Below, piece after piece: positions 1-5,841 of a stretch of 6,983 bases of DNA. The notes under the pieces were generated by a model. The model saw only the letters and a program-made list of their open reading frames with translations. It was not told where the DNA came from and did not search any database. Position 1 is the stretch's first letter; each line of letters opens with the position of its first letter. The translations under genes were made by a program, and so were the position numbers. The stretch is from Candidatus Kaiserbacteria bacterium (lineage in GTDB: Bacteria; Patescibacteriota; Minisyncoccia; Phycocordibacterales; UBA2100). The stretch covers positions 3,058-10,040 of the forward strand of contig DPYD01000014.1 of NCBI GenBank assembly GCA_003545515.1, in the 5' to 3' direction.

Positions 1-180
1 AAGAATCTCTTCACCGAAGGCGGCCACGGAAAAGAGTCCATAAAGACAAACGTGCACTCCACCGGCTACGGCCTCTACATCGCGAAGAAAATCATCGAAG
101 CCCATGGCGGGCGTATCTGGGCGGAGTCCGATGGCGACGGCAAGGGCTCGGTGTTCTTCGTGGAGTTTCCGACTGCGTGA
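1..180 (+). CDS. Sensor histidine kinase, C-terminal end of ATPase domain (5' partial; tail copy R1)
   Basis: The window begins in frame inside a HATPase_c (GHKL) domain; 59 residues and a TGA stop are visible. Residues 3-13 match the F-box region ([11 protein letters not shown]). Residues 20-31 ([12 protein letters not shown]) are the G2 ATP-lid box, and residues 36-43 (GGRIWAES) are the conserved final beta-strand region of histidine kinases. In this family the domain binds ATP and phosphorylates a conserved His that passes the phosphate to a response regulator; the His, N and G1 boxes would lie left of the window. This is probably the 3' end of the intact gene, because it is the leftmost copy and runs off the edge in frame. 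Bases 1-134 are identical to 2716-2849, but the last 46 bp differ strongly from that copy, giving the ending VFFVEFPTA. The sensed signal cannot be told from here. Confidence 0.88.
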   Translation, partial: KNLFTEGGHGKESIKTNVHSTGYGLYIAKKIIEAHGGRIWAESDGDGKGSVFFVEFPTA

Positions 181-252
181 GGGGAATTTCCCATCTCGCC
201 ACACCGATAATAGATAATAGACGCGCGTCCGATTTTCCTGTGTATTGACTAG

Positions 253-279
253 AGGATGTGTATCCTATCTTTTTCTTTG
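253..279 (+). terminator. Possible weak intrinsic terminator after the histidine kinase
   Basis: A 5-bp stem AGGAT/ATCCT (253-257 with 262-266) with loop GTGT is followed by a T-rich run (ATCTTTTTCTTT, 267-278). It lies about 70 bp past the kinase stop, before the convergent - strand operon. The stem is short and AT-containing, so this is a weak call. The rest of 181-346 holds a tandem GATAATA repeat (206-219) and a perfect 10-bp palindrome GACGCGCGTC (220-229), but no gene. Confidence 0.3.
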
Positions 280-298
280 TATCACTCTTATCTTCTTT

Positions 299-347
299 TT
301 CCATGTGCATGACATGGAACTGCGGTCAGTAGGGGGTCGACAGTTCC
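299..347. repeat. Two overlapping inverted repeats at the 3' end of the - strand operon
   Basis: The first is a perfect 8-5-8 dyad (TTCCATGT, loop GCATG, ACATGGAA, 299-319). The second is a 7-bp pair GGAACTG/CAGTTCC (316-322 with 341-347) with an 18-nt loop, ending at the stop codon of the nucleotidyltransferase. They share 316-319, so both cannot be fully formed together. They sit where the leftward transcript should end. What follows on that RNA strand is A-rich rather than U-rich, so they do not make a classical terminator; 3'-end protection or a protein-binding dyad is possible. Confidence 0.4.
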
Positions 348-1063
348 TACATACTCTCGATTTGTCGTCTCAGGTCTTCAGGATTGGCAAAATGGTACCA
401 TTCTTTGCAATATTTACTTATCTGGAAATCTTGACCATCTTTTAGAGCCTGAGCAATGACCTGAGACACACTCGTATTTTCATCAGGAACATTATTCAGG
501 AAACCAATAAATTCGGGGCGATAGCAGGCAACGTGAATGTCGCGTAAATCTTTAGGATGCCAACGATCCGGCGGAGGAAACTCAATGCCTACCACGCTAG
601 AACCTTCTGCTTTTATCAATGCATGTGTTAATGCTGGCGTATGGTCAGTTGCTCCACTTATAGTTCCCAATACCGCTTCCTTCTCCTTCTCCTGCAATTC
701 TGCGACTTTTAACAACTCGTTCGCATCACAAATAACGTCGGTGGCTAAGAAGATAAAAGATGTGGTGATATTTCCTTGCAGTGATAACAATCTCTTTCTA
801 ATCTCAAGTGGTCGCGGATCATGAACATAGGTTATATCTATGGAACGATAGCGGTTGCCGAACATTTTTCTAATACTTTCAGCTTTATAGCCAACTGCTA
901 GTGTGACGTGCGCGGAACCAAAAGCGTCTATTACATTATCGAGAATGTGTGTCAAAATAGGCTTACCCTGGAACTCAAGTAGCGACTTCGGTTGTTCTTC
1001 GGTTAACTCTCCCATTCGCTTACCGCGACCCCCCGCCATTATTGCGATTTCAGTTTCCTTCAT
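347..1063 (-). CDS. Sugar-1-phosphate nucleotidyltransferase-like protein (NTP_transferase family)
   Basis: A 238-residue protein of the GT-A-like NTP_transferase fold, which joins a sugar-1-phosphate or phospho-alcohol to an NTP, giving an NDP-activated compound and pyrophosphate. Evidence is the N-terminal signature MAGGRGKRM (residues 9-17), the Pro-Lys pair at 25-26 that contacts the nucleotide and phosphate, an acidic patch TDVICD (108-113) in place of the usual GD...D metal site, and a C-terminal WYHFANPEDL stretch (222-231). Length is close to MurU- or LicC-type enzymes (roughly 220-240 aa) and shorter than RmlA or GlmU. The ATG at 1063 was chosen because it gives the typical short lead to the signature; a TTG at 1072 is slightly better spaced from a weak GGCGAG and remains possible. 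The start overlaps the HIT gene by 14 bp, so translation is probably coupled. Substrate unknown. Confidence 0.85.
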   Translation of the reverse strand: MKETEIAIMAGGRGKRMGELTEEQPKSLLEFQGKPILTHILDNVIDAFGSAHVTLAVGYKAESIRKMFGNRYRSIDITYVHDPRPLEIRKRLLSLQGNITTSFIFLATDVICDANELLKVAELQEKEKEAVLGTISGATDHTPALTHALIKAEGSSVVGIEFPPPDRWHPKDLRDIHVACYRPEFIGFLNNVPDENTSVSQVIAQALKDGQDFQISKYCKEWYHFANPEDLRRQIESM

Positions 1064-1544
1064 ACGTACCAATTATTCTCGCCTCTTTGCTTAATTGCGA
1101 CAAGAGCCCGTGCTTAAGTGCGACAAGCTCTTTCTCTGCGGGAATATATGACCCTGCCCCGTTCATTGAATTCATAGTAACCCAAATTGGCTTCCTTGGT
1201 TCTTTGTCGTCTTTGTATCTCGGTATCAAATGCCAGTGCAAATGTGGGTCGCGATTCCCCAGTAATTCGTAATTAAGCTTCCGTGGTTTGAATGCCCTAT
1301 ATACTGATTCCGCGACCTGTGACATTTCATTAAGAAACCGCTGCCGAGTTTCTTTACCCATCTCATGCAATTCATTTTTGTGTTGTTTTGAGAGGAAAAT
1401 TGTATAGCCTCTATACAATTGTTGGTCTGCCAGTACAATATAACCTGTCTCTAACTCGGCGACAAAATAGGGATTCTTGCTTTCCTTGATTAGACGAATC
1501 CTCTCACAGATGAGGCAGGTCTTCTTGCCGCGAGCGTTTCGCAT
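1050..1544 (-). CDS. HIT-family protein (nucleotide hydrolase/transferase fold)
   Basis: A 164-residue histidine-triad protein. The signature HLHWHLIPRY (residues 101-110) fits H-phi-H-phi-H, in which the middle His (103) is the nucleophile forming a nucleotidyl-enzyme intermediate. CLIC near the N-terminus (Cys10, Cys13) resembles the zinc-binding pair of many HIT proteins. Relatives hydrolyse dinucleoside polyphosphates or AMP-amine conjugates; the GalT branch of the superfamily transfers UMP between sugar phosphates but is about twice as long. The gene is second of three on the - strand: it starts 4 bp after the kinase stop and overlaps the nucleotidyltransferase, so it probably acts in the same nucleotide or activated-sugar pathway. 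Exact substrate not determinable. Confidence 0.87.
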   Translation of the reverse strand: MRNARGKKTCLICERIRLIKESKNPYFVAELETGYIVLADQQLYRGYTIFLSKQHKNELHEMGKETRQRFLNEMSQVAESVYRAFKPRKLNYELLGNRDPHLHWHLIPRYKDDKEPRKPIWVTMNSMNGAGSYIPAEKELVALKHGLLSQLSKEARIIGTYEGN

Positions 1545-1548
1545 AAAC

Positions 1549-2613
1549 TTACCCTATATTACCTGCTCGGGAAACATACGACGGAGTACGAAGGACTCCG
1601 ACCAAGTCCGTCCCCAGCTCAAGTGCTAACGCAAGGTGCGCAACCTTATTTGGTTCTAACTTAGCAAGATTTCCTGGCAATGCTTGTCCAATGTATGTTC
1701 GAATTAGATTTGAAAACAAATATTCTTGCAGCATCTCCTTTTCTGCTGACCCGAGTGTTTCAAGATTTTCAACAAGCTCAATGAATAGTTGTCGCAACAC
1801 CTTGTCTTTTTCTTTAAAAGAATCGGGGATCGAGTAATCGATTTCTACGCGATTATTGTATGTACGCATGGTTTGTGAATTCCAATTATAGTTATATAGA
1901 AAGGTTGATCCGATCAGATAATTCGCAGATTGTGCGGGTGTATAATACCCAGCCCCAGCGCTCCGAGGATCAATCGCCATATATTCAGAGGGCTCACCTG
2001 GTGTTGAAATTACGTTCTGCAACATCTCGTCTCCATGTGCGTAAGACATTACTGGTTCTTTTGTATTCGCAAGCAATTTCTCACTACTTTCAAGACGTTC
2101 AACGAGACTTGAATGTTCTTTACCATTAATTACGATTCGCTTGTCGATTATTTTATGAATTGCATCGTGATTCCTCAGTGTAGCTATCCTGTCTAAGTAT
2201 ATCAAACGCACATTTCGCCCGGGAACAAGCTGTTTTTCATCTATCGACTGAAGTGTATATCGCCACATAGCAGCAAGGTCCGTTATAAAACCTCTTAGGG
2301 CACGCTGCATTTCATCCAACTTTCCCTGTTTAAGCAATTCATCTAGGGGGGTGCCGCTTACTTTCTGTATCGCGAGAAATTTGCCTTCGTCACCTCGGTC
2401 TAAAAGACGAACCCGCGGCATACGTAAAAAAGGACGCAATCGAACGTAAGAATCATATTCGGCTTCCACTTCACCATATCCTGTAGCTTCCGGTTGCCCT
2501 GCAACCCCAGCCTTTAAAAATACTGTTTTCGTTCTGTCACCTACAGACTTGTCAAGCCTGGTGGTATATCTAGATACCTTTTTCTCTTTCCAGCCAGCGT
2601 TGTTCTCTGTCAT
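1549..2613 (-). CDS. APH/choline-kinase-fold small-molecule kinase
   Basis: A 354-residue protein kinase-like enzyme of the aminoglycoside phosphotransferase superfamily. The catalytic loop is HGDEMLQN (residues 193-200; Asp195 base, Asn200 metal ligand). The metal-binding DFG-equivalent is the Asp in AIDPR (213-217). Lys34 in FLKAG is a candidate ATP lysine, and Glu50 or Glu52 its helix partner. The family phosphorylates small hydroxyl compounds such as aminoglycosides, choline and amino sugars. It is the first gene of the - strand operon, 4 bp ahead of the HIT gene. Pairing with a nucleotidyltransferase recalls AmgK-MurU (amino-sugar kinase plus uridylyltransferase) and LicA-LicC (choline kinase plus cytidylyltransferase), so activation of a salvaged compound is a better guess than drug resistance. 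No good Shine-Dalgarno precedes the ATG. A possible -10 (TATGTT) lies 11 bp upstream, but no convincing -35 is seen. Noticeably AT-rich (20 of 60 G+C in 1861-1920). Confidence 0.82.
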   Translation of the reverse strand: MTENNAGWKEKKVSRYTTRLDKSVGDRTKTVFLKAGVAGQPEATGYGEVEAEYDSYVRLRPFLRMPRVRLLDRGDEGKFLAIQKVSGTPLDELLKQGKLDEMQRALRGFITDLAAMWRYTLQSIDEKQLVPGRNVRLIYLDRIATLRNHDAIHKIIDKRIVINGKEHSSLVERLESSEKLLANTKEPVMSYAHGDEMLQNVISTPGEPSEYMAIDPRSAGAGYYTPAQSANYLIGSTFLYNYNWNSQTMRTYNNRVEIDYSIPDSFKEKDKVLRQLFIELVENLETLGSAEKEMLQEYLFSNLIRTYIGQALPGNLAKLEPNKVAHLALALELGTDLVGVLRTPSYVSRAGNIG

Positions 2614-2634
2614 CCAAAGATCTTAACATACGCC

Positions 2635-2895
2635 GTGCTCGCGCGTTATTTAAAATCCAAGCACTTCCGCTTCTCGGTCAAAGACAACGGCATCGGCATT
2701 ACCCCGGAAGATATGAAGAATCTCTTCACCGAAGGCGGCCACGGAAAAGAGTCCATAAAGACAAACGTGCACTCCACCGGCTACGGCCTCTACATCGCGA
2801 AGAAAATCATCGAAGCCCATGGCGGGCGTATCTGGGCGGAGTCCGATGGGCAAGACAAGGGCGCACGCTTCATCGTTGAGTTGCCTGCGGCATAG
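2635..2895 (+). pseudogene. Histidine kinase 3'-end fragment (tail copy R2)
   Basis: This reads as the C-terminal ~85 residues of the same kinase as R1: G1 box DNGIGI, F-box [12 protein letters not shown]2 box [12 protein letters not shown], then [10 protein letters not shown] and a TAG stop. It lacks the His box, dimerisation helices and N box, so it cannot be a working kinase. Bases 2716-2849 match 1-134 without a difference; downstream only 28 of 46 positions agree. The left boundary is uncertain, somewhere between the kinase-gene start at 2613 and about 2655. No promoter or ribosome binding site precedes it, and the neighbouring operon starts divergently only ~20 bp away. It is most likely a recombination relic or target site, not an expressed gene. 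Confidence 0.85.
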
Positions 2896-2900
2896 ACATA

Positions 2901-2935
2901 CACCCTCTTTCGTTCGAGGTGATTCTTTAATTCTC
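2901..2935 (+). terminator. Possible intrinsic terminator after tail copy R2
   Basis: CACC(C)TC pairs with GAGGTG (2901-2907 with 2916-2921, one bulged C) around an 8-nt loop, followed by T-rich ATTCTTTAATTCTCTTCTT. It begins 5 bp after the R2 stop. The stem is modest. Confidence 0.4.
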
Positions 2936-2965
2936 TTCTTATCCACAGATTAAACATACGACAGC

Positions 2966-2993
2966 TTGATATTCGGACACGACCTGCTAGCAT
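2966..2993 (+). promoter_or_regulatory. Promoter for the module B genes
   Basis: A -35 TTGATA (2966-2971) is followed by a 16-bp spacer and an extended -10 TGCTAGCAT (2985-2993, hexamer TAGCAT). Transcription would start near 3000, only ~13 nt before the first ATG of the HAD gene. Confidence 0.5.
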
Positions 2994-3012
2994 CAGACCT
3001 TAACAGCTAGTA

Positions 3013-3510
3013 ATGAGGGTTCCAATTCGGTTCCTTCGTCGTTCCATAACGTCGCATATGCAGCAGAAAGGCGATATCGCCGTCATTTTTGATTTTAACA
3101 GGACCATATACGATCCGGATACAGGAGCCATGTTATCCGGAGCCCGTGAAGTACTCGATGCCTTGCGCACTCGGTCGGTGCCTCTCTATCTTGTCTCAAA
3201 AGCAGATGAGAGTCGCCCGCAACTTCTCGAGGAGATGGGTGTGAAAGATTTCTTCGCCGAGTCATTTTTTGTCGAACGGAAAGATCCGACGTTGTTTTTT
3301 GAGATTTTGAAACGAGCTGGCGTTCACCCAAAGCAGATGTATGTTGTCGGGGATCACCTACATAAGGAGATCCGATGTGGGAATCAATGCGGTATGCGAA
3401 CTATTTGGCTCAAACGCGGTAAATTCTCGGATCTTGAACCCGCTATGGAGGCAGATCATCCGTGGCAAACTGTGAGTGATATGAGCGAAGTTTTTGGCCT
3501 TATCGAATAG
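3013..3510 (+). CDS. Small HAD-superfamily protein with an altered catalytic motif
   Basis: A 165-residue protein with the Rossmann-like core of haloacid dehalogenase-type phosphatases and almost no cap. Motif I reads DFNRT (residues 27-31): the nucleophile Asp27 is kept, but the usual second Asp (general acid/base) is Asn29. Motif II is Ser62 in YLVSKAD, the motif III lysine is Lys90 in ERKDP, and motif IV is VGDHLHKEI (112-120) with Asp114. The family normally hydrolyses small phosphate esters through an aspartyl-phosphate. Loss of the second Asp would be expected to reduce or change hydrolysis, so a phosphotransferase, slow phosphatase or binding role is possible. No Shine-Dalgarno is seen; an internal ATG at 3058 would still include every motif and would remove a basic N-terminal stretch. 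It lies 95 bp before the ATP-grasp gene on the same strand. Confidence 0.78.
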   Translation: MRVPIRFLRRSITSHMQQKGDIAVIFDFNRTIYDPDTGAMLSGAREVLDALRTRSVPLYLVSKADESRPQLLEEMGVKDFFAESFFVERKDPTLFFEILKRAGVHPKQMYVVGDHLHKEIRCGNQCGMRTIWLKRGKFSDLEPAMEADHPWQTVSDMSEVFGLIE

Positions 3511-3525
3511 CGGTCGCGCGAGCGC

Positions 3526-3573
3526 CGCGCTGCTGGCACAGCTAGCCGGCAGCGCGATGCCCGAGAGGCATCG
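3526..3573 (+). repeat. Tandem stable hairpins between the HAD and ATP-grasp genes
   Basis: The first stem pairs 3526-3537 with 3545-3556: 12 bp, one G-U, 7-nt loop. The second pairs CGATGCC with GGCATCG (3555-3561 with 3567-3573) around CGAGA. They share two bases. After the second comes TGATCTTTC, a poor T-tract, so termination is possible but not clear. Other readings are an attenuator, an mRNA-processing or stabilising element, or a secondary-structure DNA site. Confidence 0.5.
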
Positions 3574-3605
3574 TGATCTTTCACATCTGAAGAAAGGGCC
3601 GCTTC

Positions 3606-4838
3606 ATGCGTACGCACATGCTTGATCTCGGCTTCAGTAGCCAAGATGTCGAAGAGCATCTGATAGTCACCGGCTACTGGAACACTGAATCGAAACGTGA
3701 GCGCCATGCCTGCGTGCTCACGCCTTGCGCCTACATCTTGCACGAGGAATCCCAGCTTACCGATGCCGCGAGGGCGCTCCACGCCGCAGTGATGCAACTG
3801 GAAACCACCCTTGCCGGGCTTTCGCAGCGACATCATCTCGCTCATGCCGAGTCGCGATTTCTGCGCATGGCAAAGAGCGCTTCCCACGGGCTCTTACGTC
3901 CCGGGGAAGACTCGGGTTTGGCGATTCCCCCCATGGTCAAAATCGACATGGTGAGAGATCGAAGCGGAGAGTGGTACGCAGTCGAAGTCGACACGTACAA
4001 TCCCCGTGCCCTGGGTACGATCGCGCTTGTTGACGCACTGGTGAAGCGTGCCAACAAGACACCGGCATCGTGCGTGGTCTTACGGCTTGCGGCAATGCTG
4101 GGAAATGAACGCGAATGGGCGATCATCATATCCGAAAAGGAGCGATACTATGGCACTTCATACGAGGTGCTGGGGTCACTCCTTCAAAAAAACGGGGTGC
4201 GGATCAGATTCGTCAGCGAAAAAGAAGTGGCGAAAAATATATCCATGCTCAGGTGCAGAGATGGTCCGTTTCATACCTTCTTGATCCCGGAAAATATGGA
4301 CCGTCACCCAGAGATCCGTACCTATCTTTTGGCGGAGTATCGTGCAGGTTTCGTTCGCACGATCTATCCCCCAAAGGCCTATCTGGGATCGAAAGCGTTC
4401 CTGCCGTTCATCGCCGCACAAAAAGGGGTGAACAATACAGTACCCCCGACAGCACTCCTGACAGATTGGGTAGAAAACTGCATATTCTCCCGACCTCGAA
4501 GTAGCGACCGTATTATCCTCAAACCCGTACACTCGTCGGGGAGCAGGGGAATCATACGGCAAGATGATCTGGATTCCTTCTACAAGACGATCAAGGAGGA
4601 GAAACAGTCAAAGAATCCTCTCTGGATCGCCCAACAAGAAGTCGCGCAGGAACCGATCGCAGTCACTGTCTTTGATGGTAAGAGCCGCGTCGTCATGCTC
4701 TACTATCTGCGCCTGACGATGTATGCAACCGCCGAAGGCATCGCCGGTCTCAAGATCACCGGTCGCCCCGAGAAAATTGTTCACGGAGCGCCCGATTGCA
4801 TCCAACTTCCCGTCATCAGGACGTCGACGCGGCAGTAG
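3606..4838 (+). CDS. ATP-grasp-like ligase of unknown substrate
   Basis: A 410-residue protein with ATP-grasp-like sequence blocks. Residues 111-137 (VKIDMVRD, then EVDTYNPRALG) resemble the acidic metal-binding E-x-N segment. Residues 304-316 (ILKPVHSSGSRGI) resemble the lysine plus glycine-rich nucleotide loop, with IAQQEV at 341-346. In ordinary ATP-grasp enzymes the glycine-rich loop precedes the E-x-N segment; here the order is reversed, as in circularly permuted ATP-grasp proteins. The family forms carboxylate-amine or carboxylate-thiol bonds through an acyl-phosphate. The ATG at 3606 follows GAAAGGG at a spacing of 7, the best ribosome site in the window; ATG 3618 is less likely. The gene ends before a strong terminator. 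G+C is high (36 of 60 in 3841-3900), unlike module A. Substrate and family name are not recognised. Confidence 0.65.
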   Translation: MRTHMLDLGFSSQDVEEHLIVTGYWNTESKRERHACVLTPCAYILHEESQLTDAARALHAAVMQLETTLAGLSQRHHLAHAESRFLRMAKSASHGLLRPGEDSGLAIPPMVKIDMVRDRSGEWYAVEVDTYNPRALGTIALVDALVKRANKTPASCVVLRLAAMLGNEREWAIIISEKERYYGTSYEVLGSLLQKNGVRIRFVSEKEVAKNISMLRCRDGPFHTFLIPENMDRHPEIRTYLLAEYRAGFVRTIYPPKAYLGSKAFLPFIAAQKGVNNTVPPTALLTDWVENCIFSRPRSSDRIILKPVHSSGSRGIIRQDDLDSFYKTIKEEKQSKNPLWIAQQEVAQEPIAVTVFDGKSRVVMLYYLRLTMYATAEGIAGLKITGRPEKIVHGAPDCIQLPVIRTSTRQ

Positions 4839-4864
4839 TCTCGGCCGCAAATATCCTGAAGACT

Positions 4865-4894
4865 ACACCCCCGCCTCGTGTGGGGGTGTTCTTT
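4865..4894 (+). terminator. Intrinsic terminator of module B
   Basis: A perfect 8-bp stem ACACCCCC/GGGGGTGT (4865-4872 with 4882-4889) with a 9-nt loop is followed by TTCTTT. It lies 26 bp after the ATP-grasp stop and ends just before tail copy R3. Confidence 0.8.
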
Positions 4895-4906
4895 GAACAG
4901 ATGACG

Positions 4907-4990
4907 GAAGCTCACCGAGGCAAAATCTGGGCGGAATCAGGGGGAGAAGGCAAGGGCTCTCGATTTATCGTAGAGCTTCCTGTTGCATAG
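4907..4990 (+). pseudogene. Histidine kinase 3'-end fragment (tail copy R3)
   Basis: The frame reads EAHRGKIWAES then GGEGKGSRFIVELPVA and TAG, matching the last 27 codons of the kinase without indels. Nucleotide identity to R1, R2 and R5 is clear only around ATCTGGGCGGA. It sits between two terminators (4865-4894 and 4996-5023) with no promoter of its own, so it is probably silent. An upstream ATG at 4796 keeps the frame open but overlaps the ATP-grasp 3' end and the terminator, and is not credible as a start. Confidence 0.8.
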
Positions 4991-4995
4991 ACAAT

Positions 4996-5023
4996 GCAGT
5001 GAGGTCTGACCTCACTGCGCTTT
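4996..5023 (+). terminator. Hairpin terminator directly after tail copy R3
   Basis: A perfect 10-bp stem GCAGTGAGGT/ACCTCACTGC (4996-5005 with 5009-5018) with a 3-nt loop is followed by GCTTT. It starts 5 bp after the R3 stop, as expected for the native terminator of the kinase gene the fragment came from. The T-run is short. Confidence 0.6.
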
Positions 5024-5037
5024 AGGAAAGGGTGTGG

Positions 5038-5066
5038 TTGAATTACGGATTTCGGAGTGCTAGTCT
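5038..5066 (+). promoter_or_regulatory. Promoter of the module C HAD gene
   Basis: A -35 TTGAAT (5038-5043) is followed by a 17-bp spacer and an extended -10 TGCTAGTCT (5058-5066). The predicted start near 5073 falls after the GTG at 5057 and 8 nt before the ATG at 5081, which supports that ATG. The TGCTAG element also occurs in the module B promoter. Confidence 0.5.
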
Positions 5067-5080
5067 GGCGTGACAAGGAT

Positions 5081-5767
5081 ATGGCGAATAATTTGCAATT
5101 TGATGCGGTGATTTTCGACATGGACGGCCTCATGTTTGATACGGAGCAACTTGGACTTGAGGGTTATCGCCATGCCGCACATCAGCACGGATATAACCTG
5201 GAAAGCGCTGCTTTTCACGACATCATCGGACGAACCGTTAGTGACGCGAAGCGACTTCTCCAGGAGAAATTCGGATCTGATTTCCCCGTTGAAAAAATTC
5301 GCGAAGGTCGCCGACGATACCTCGCCGAAACACGTAACGCCTCCGGCATCCCTATCAAATCGGGGCTGATGGAACTTTTGGAATATCTCAAAAAGAAGAA
5401 AGTGCCTTTGGCCGTCGCCAGTTCAAGCTCGCGAAGAGGCGTGGAAAGGAACTTAAAAAATGTCGGGATTATCGATAATTTCAAGGTGATTGTATGTGGT
5501 GACGAGGTTACTCACGGTAAACCTCATCCCGAAATGTATCTAAAGACGGCGGACTTGCTGTCAAAGCATCCGTCAACATGCATTGTGCTGGAGGATTCGC
5601 TACCAGGAATAGAGGCGGCACATGCGGCGGGCACGATACCAATTATGATTCCCGATATGCAACAGCCAACAGAGGCCGTGCGGCGAATAGCCCATGCTAT
5701 TTTTGACTCGCTCCACGATGTACGAATATACCTCGCAGGCAACTGGTCGGAATCCCCGCAAAAATAA
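5081..5767 (+). CDS. HAD subfamily IA phosphatase/phosphomutase (beta-phosphoglucomutase-like)
   Basis: A 228-residue protein with a full set of HAD motifs: FDMDGLMFDTE (residues 12-22; Asp13 nucleophile, Asp15 acid/base), VASSSS (112-117), the lysine in GKPHPEMY (Lys147) and VLEDSLPGIEAA (169-180; Glu171, Asp172). A helical cap lies between motifs I and II. Length and motifs match the beta-phosphoglucomutase / sugar-phosphate and nucleotide phosphatase group, which acts on small soluble phosphates in the cytoplasm. The ATG at 5081 places motif I at the usual distance; a GTG at 5057 lies inside the promoter. It is the sole gene of its module. Exact substrate is not predictable from sequence alone. 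Confidence 0.88.
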   Translation: MANNLQFDAVIFDMDGLMFDTEQLGLEGYRHAAHQHGYNLESAAFHDIIGRTVSDAKRLLQEKFGSDFPVEKIREGRRRYLAETRNASGIPIKSGLMELLEYLKKKKVPLAVASSSSRRGVERNLKNVGIIDNFKVIVCGDEVTHGKPHPEMYLKTADLLSKHPSTCIVLEDSLPGIEAAHAAGTIPIMIPDMQQPTEAVRRIAHAIFDSLHDVRIYLAGNWSESPQK

Positions 5768-5841
5768 CGATTTACGAAGTCGTTATGATGGCAGTTCTTC
5801 GCAGGGGCAGTAATGGGGACTGACCTGCTCATTACTGCCAT
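5764..5841 (+). repeat. Cluster of nested inverted repeats after the module C gene
   Basis: ATAACGA/TCGTTAT (5764-5770 with 5780-5786) overlaps the HAD stop codon. A perfect 10-bp pair GGCAGTAATG/CATTACTGCC (5806-5815 with 5830-5839) has a 14-nt loop. Alternative pairings GCAGG/CCTGC (5801-5805 with 5824-5828) and ATGGCAG/CTGCCAT (5788-5794 with 5835-5841) compete with it. No T-run follows, so this is not a standard terminator. The structured block ends about 10 bp before tail copy R4. Confidence 0.5.

Noticed and set aside
92..310. Minus-strand open frame antisense to the kinase tail, and a similar one at 2650-2946.
   Set aside because: They come from the complement of the GC-rich kinase coding sequence and show no recognisable protein features.
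1549..2613. Aminoglycoside resistance gene.
   Set aside because: Only the superfamily kinase motifs are present; operon context favours metabolism, and nothing points to an aminoglycoside substrate.
1..2895. Diversity-generating retroelement or pilin-like silent-cassette switching of the kinase tail.
   Set aside because: No reverse transcriptase is visible, the differences are not adenine-biased, and the tails encode the same conserved fold end, so little would be gained by switching. The repeats also alternate with unrelated genes.
2625..2960. AACATACG on both sides of tail copy R2 (2625-2632 and 2953-2960), resembling a target-site duplication; an 11-bp version recurs at 1572-1582.
   Set aside because: Matches of 8 to 11 bp are expected by chance in a 7-kb window, and the third copy lies inside a coding gene.
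4796..4990. Open frame reading through the ATP-grasp 3' end into tail copy R3 as a separate gene.
   Set aside because: It starts out of frame inside the ATP-grasp gene and crosses a strong terminator; only the last 27 codons resemble a known protein.
5764..5841. Integron attC site.
   Set aside because: The attC core consensus (RYYYAAC/GTTRRRY) is not found at the expected ends, and no integron integrase is present.
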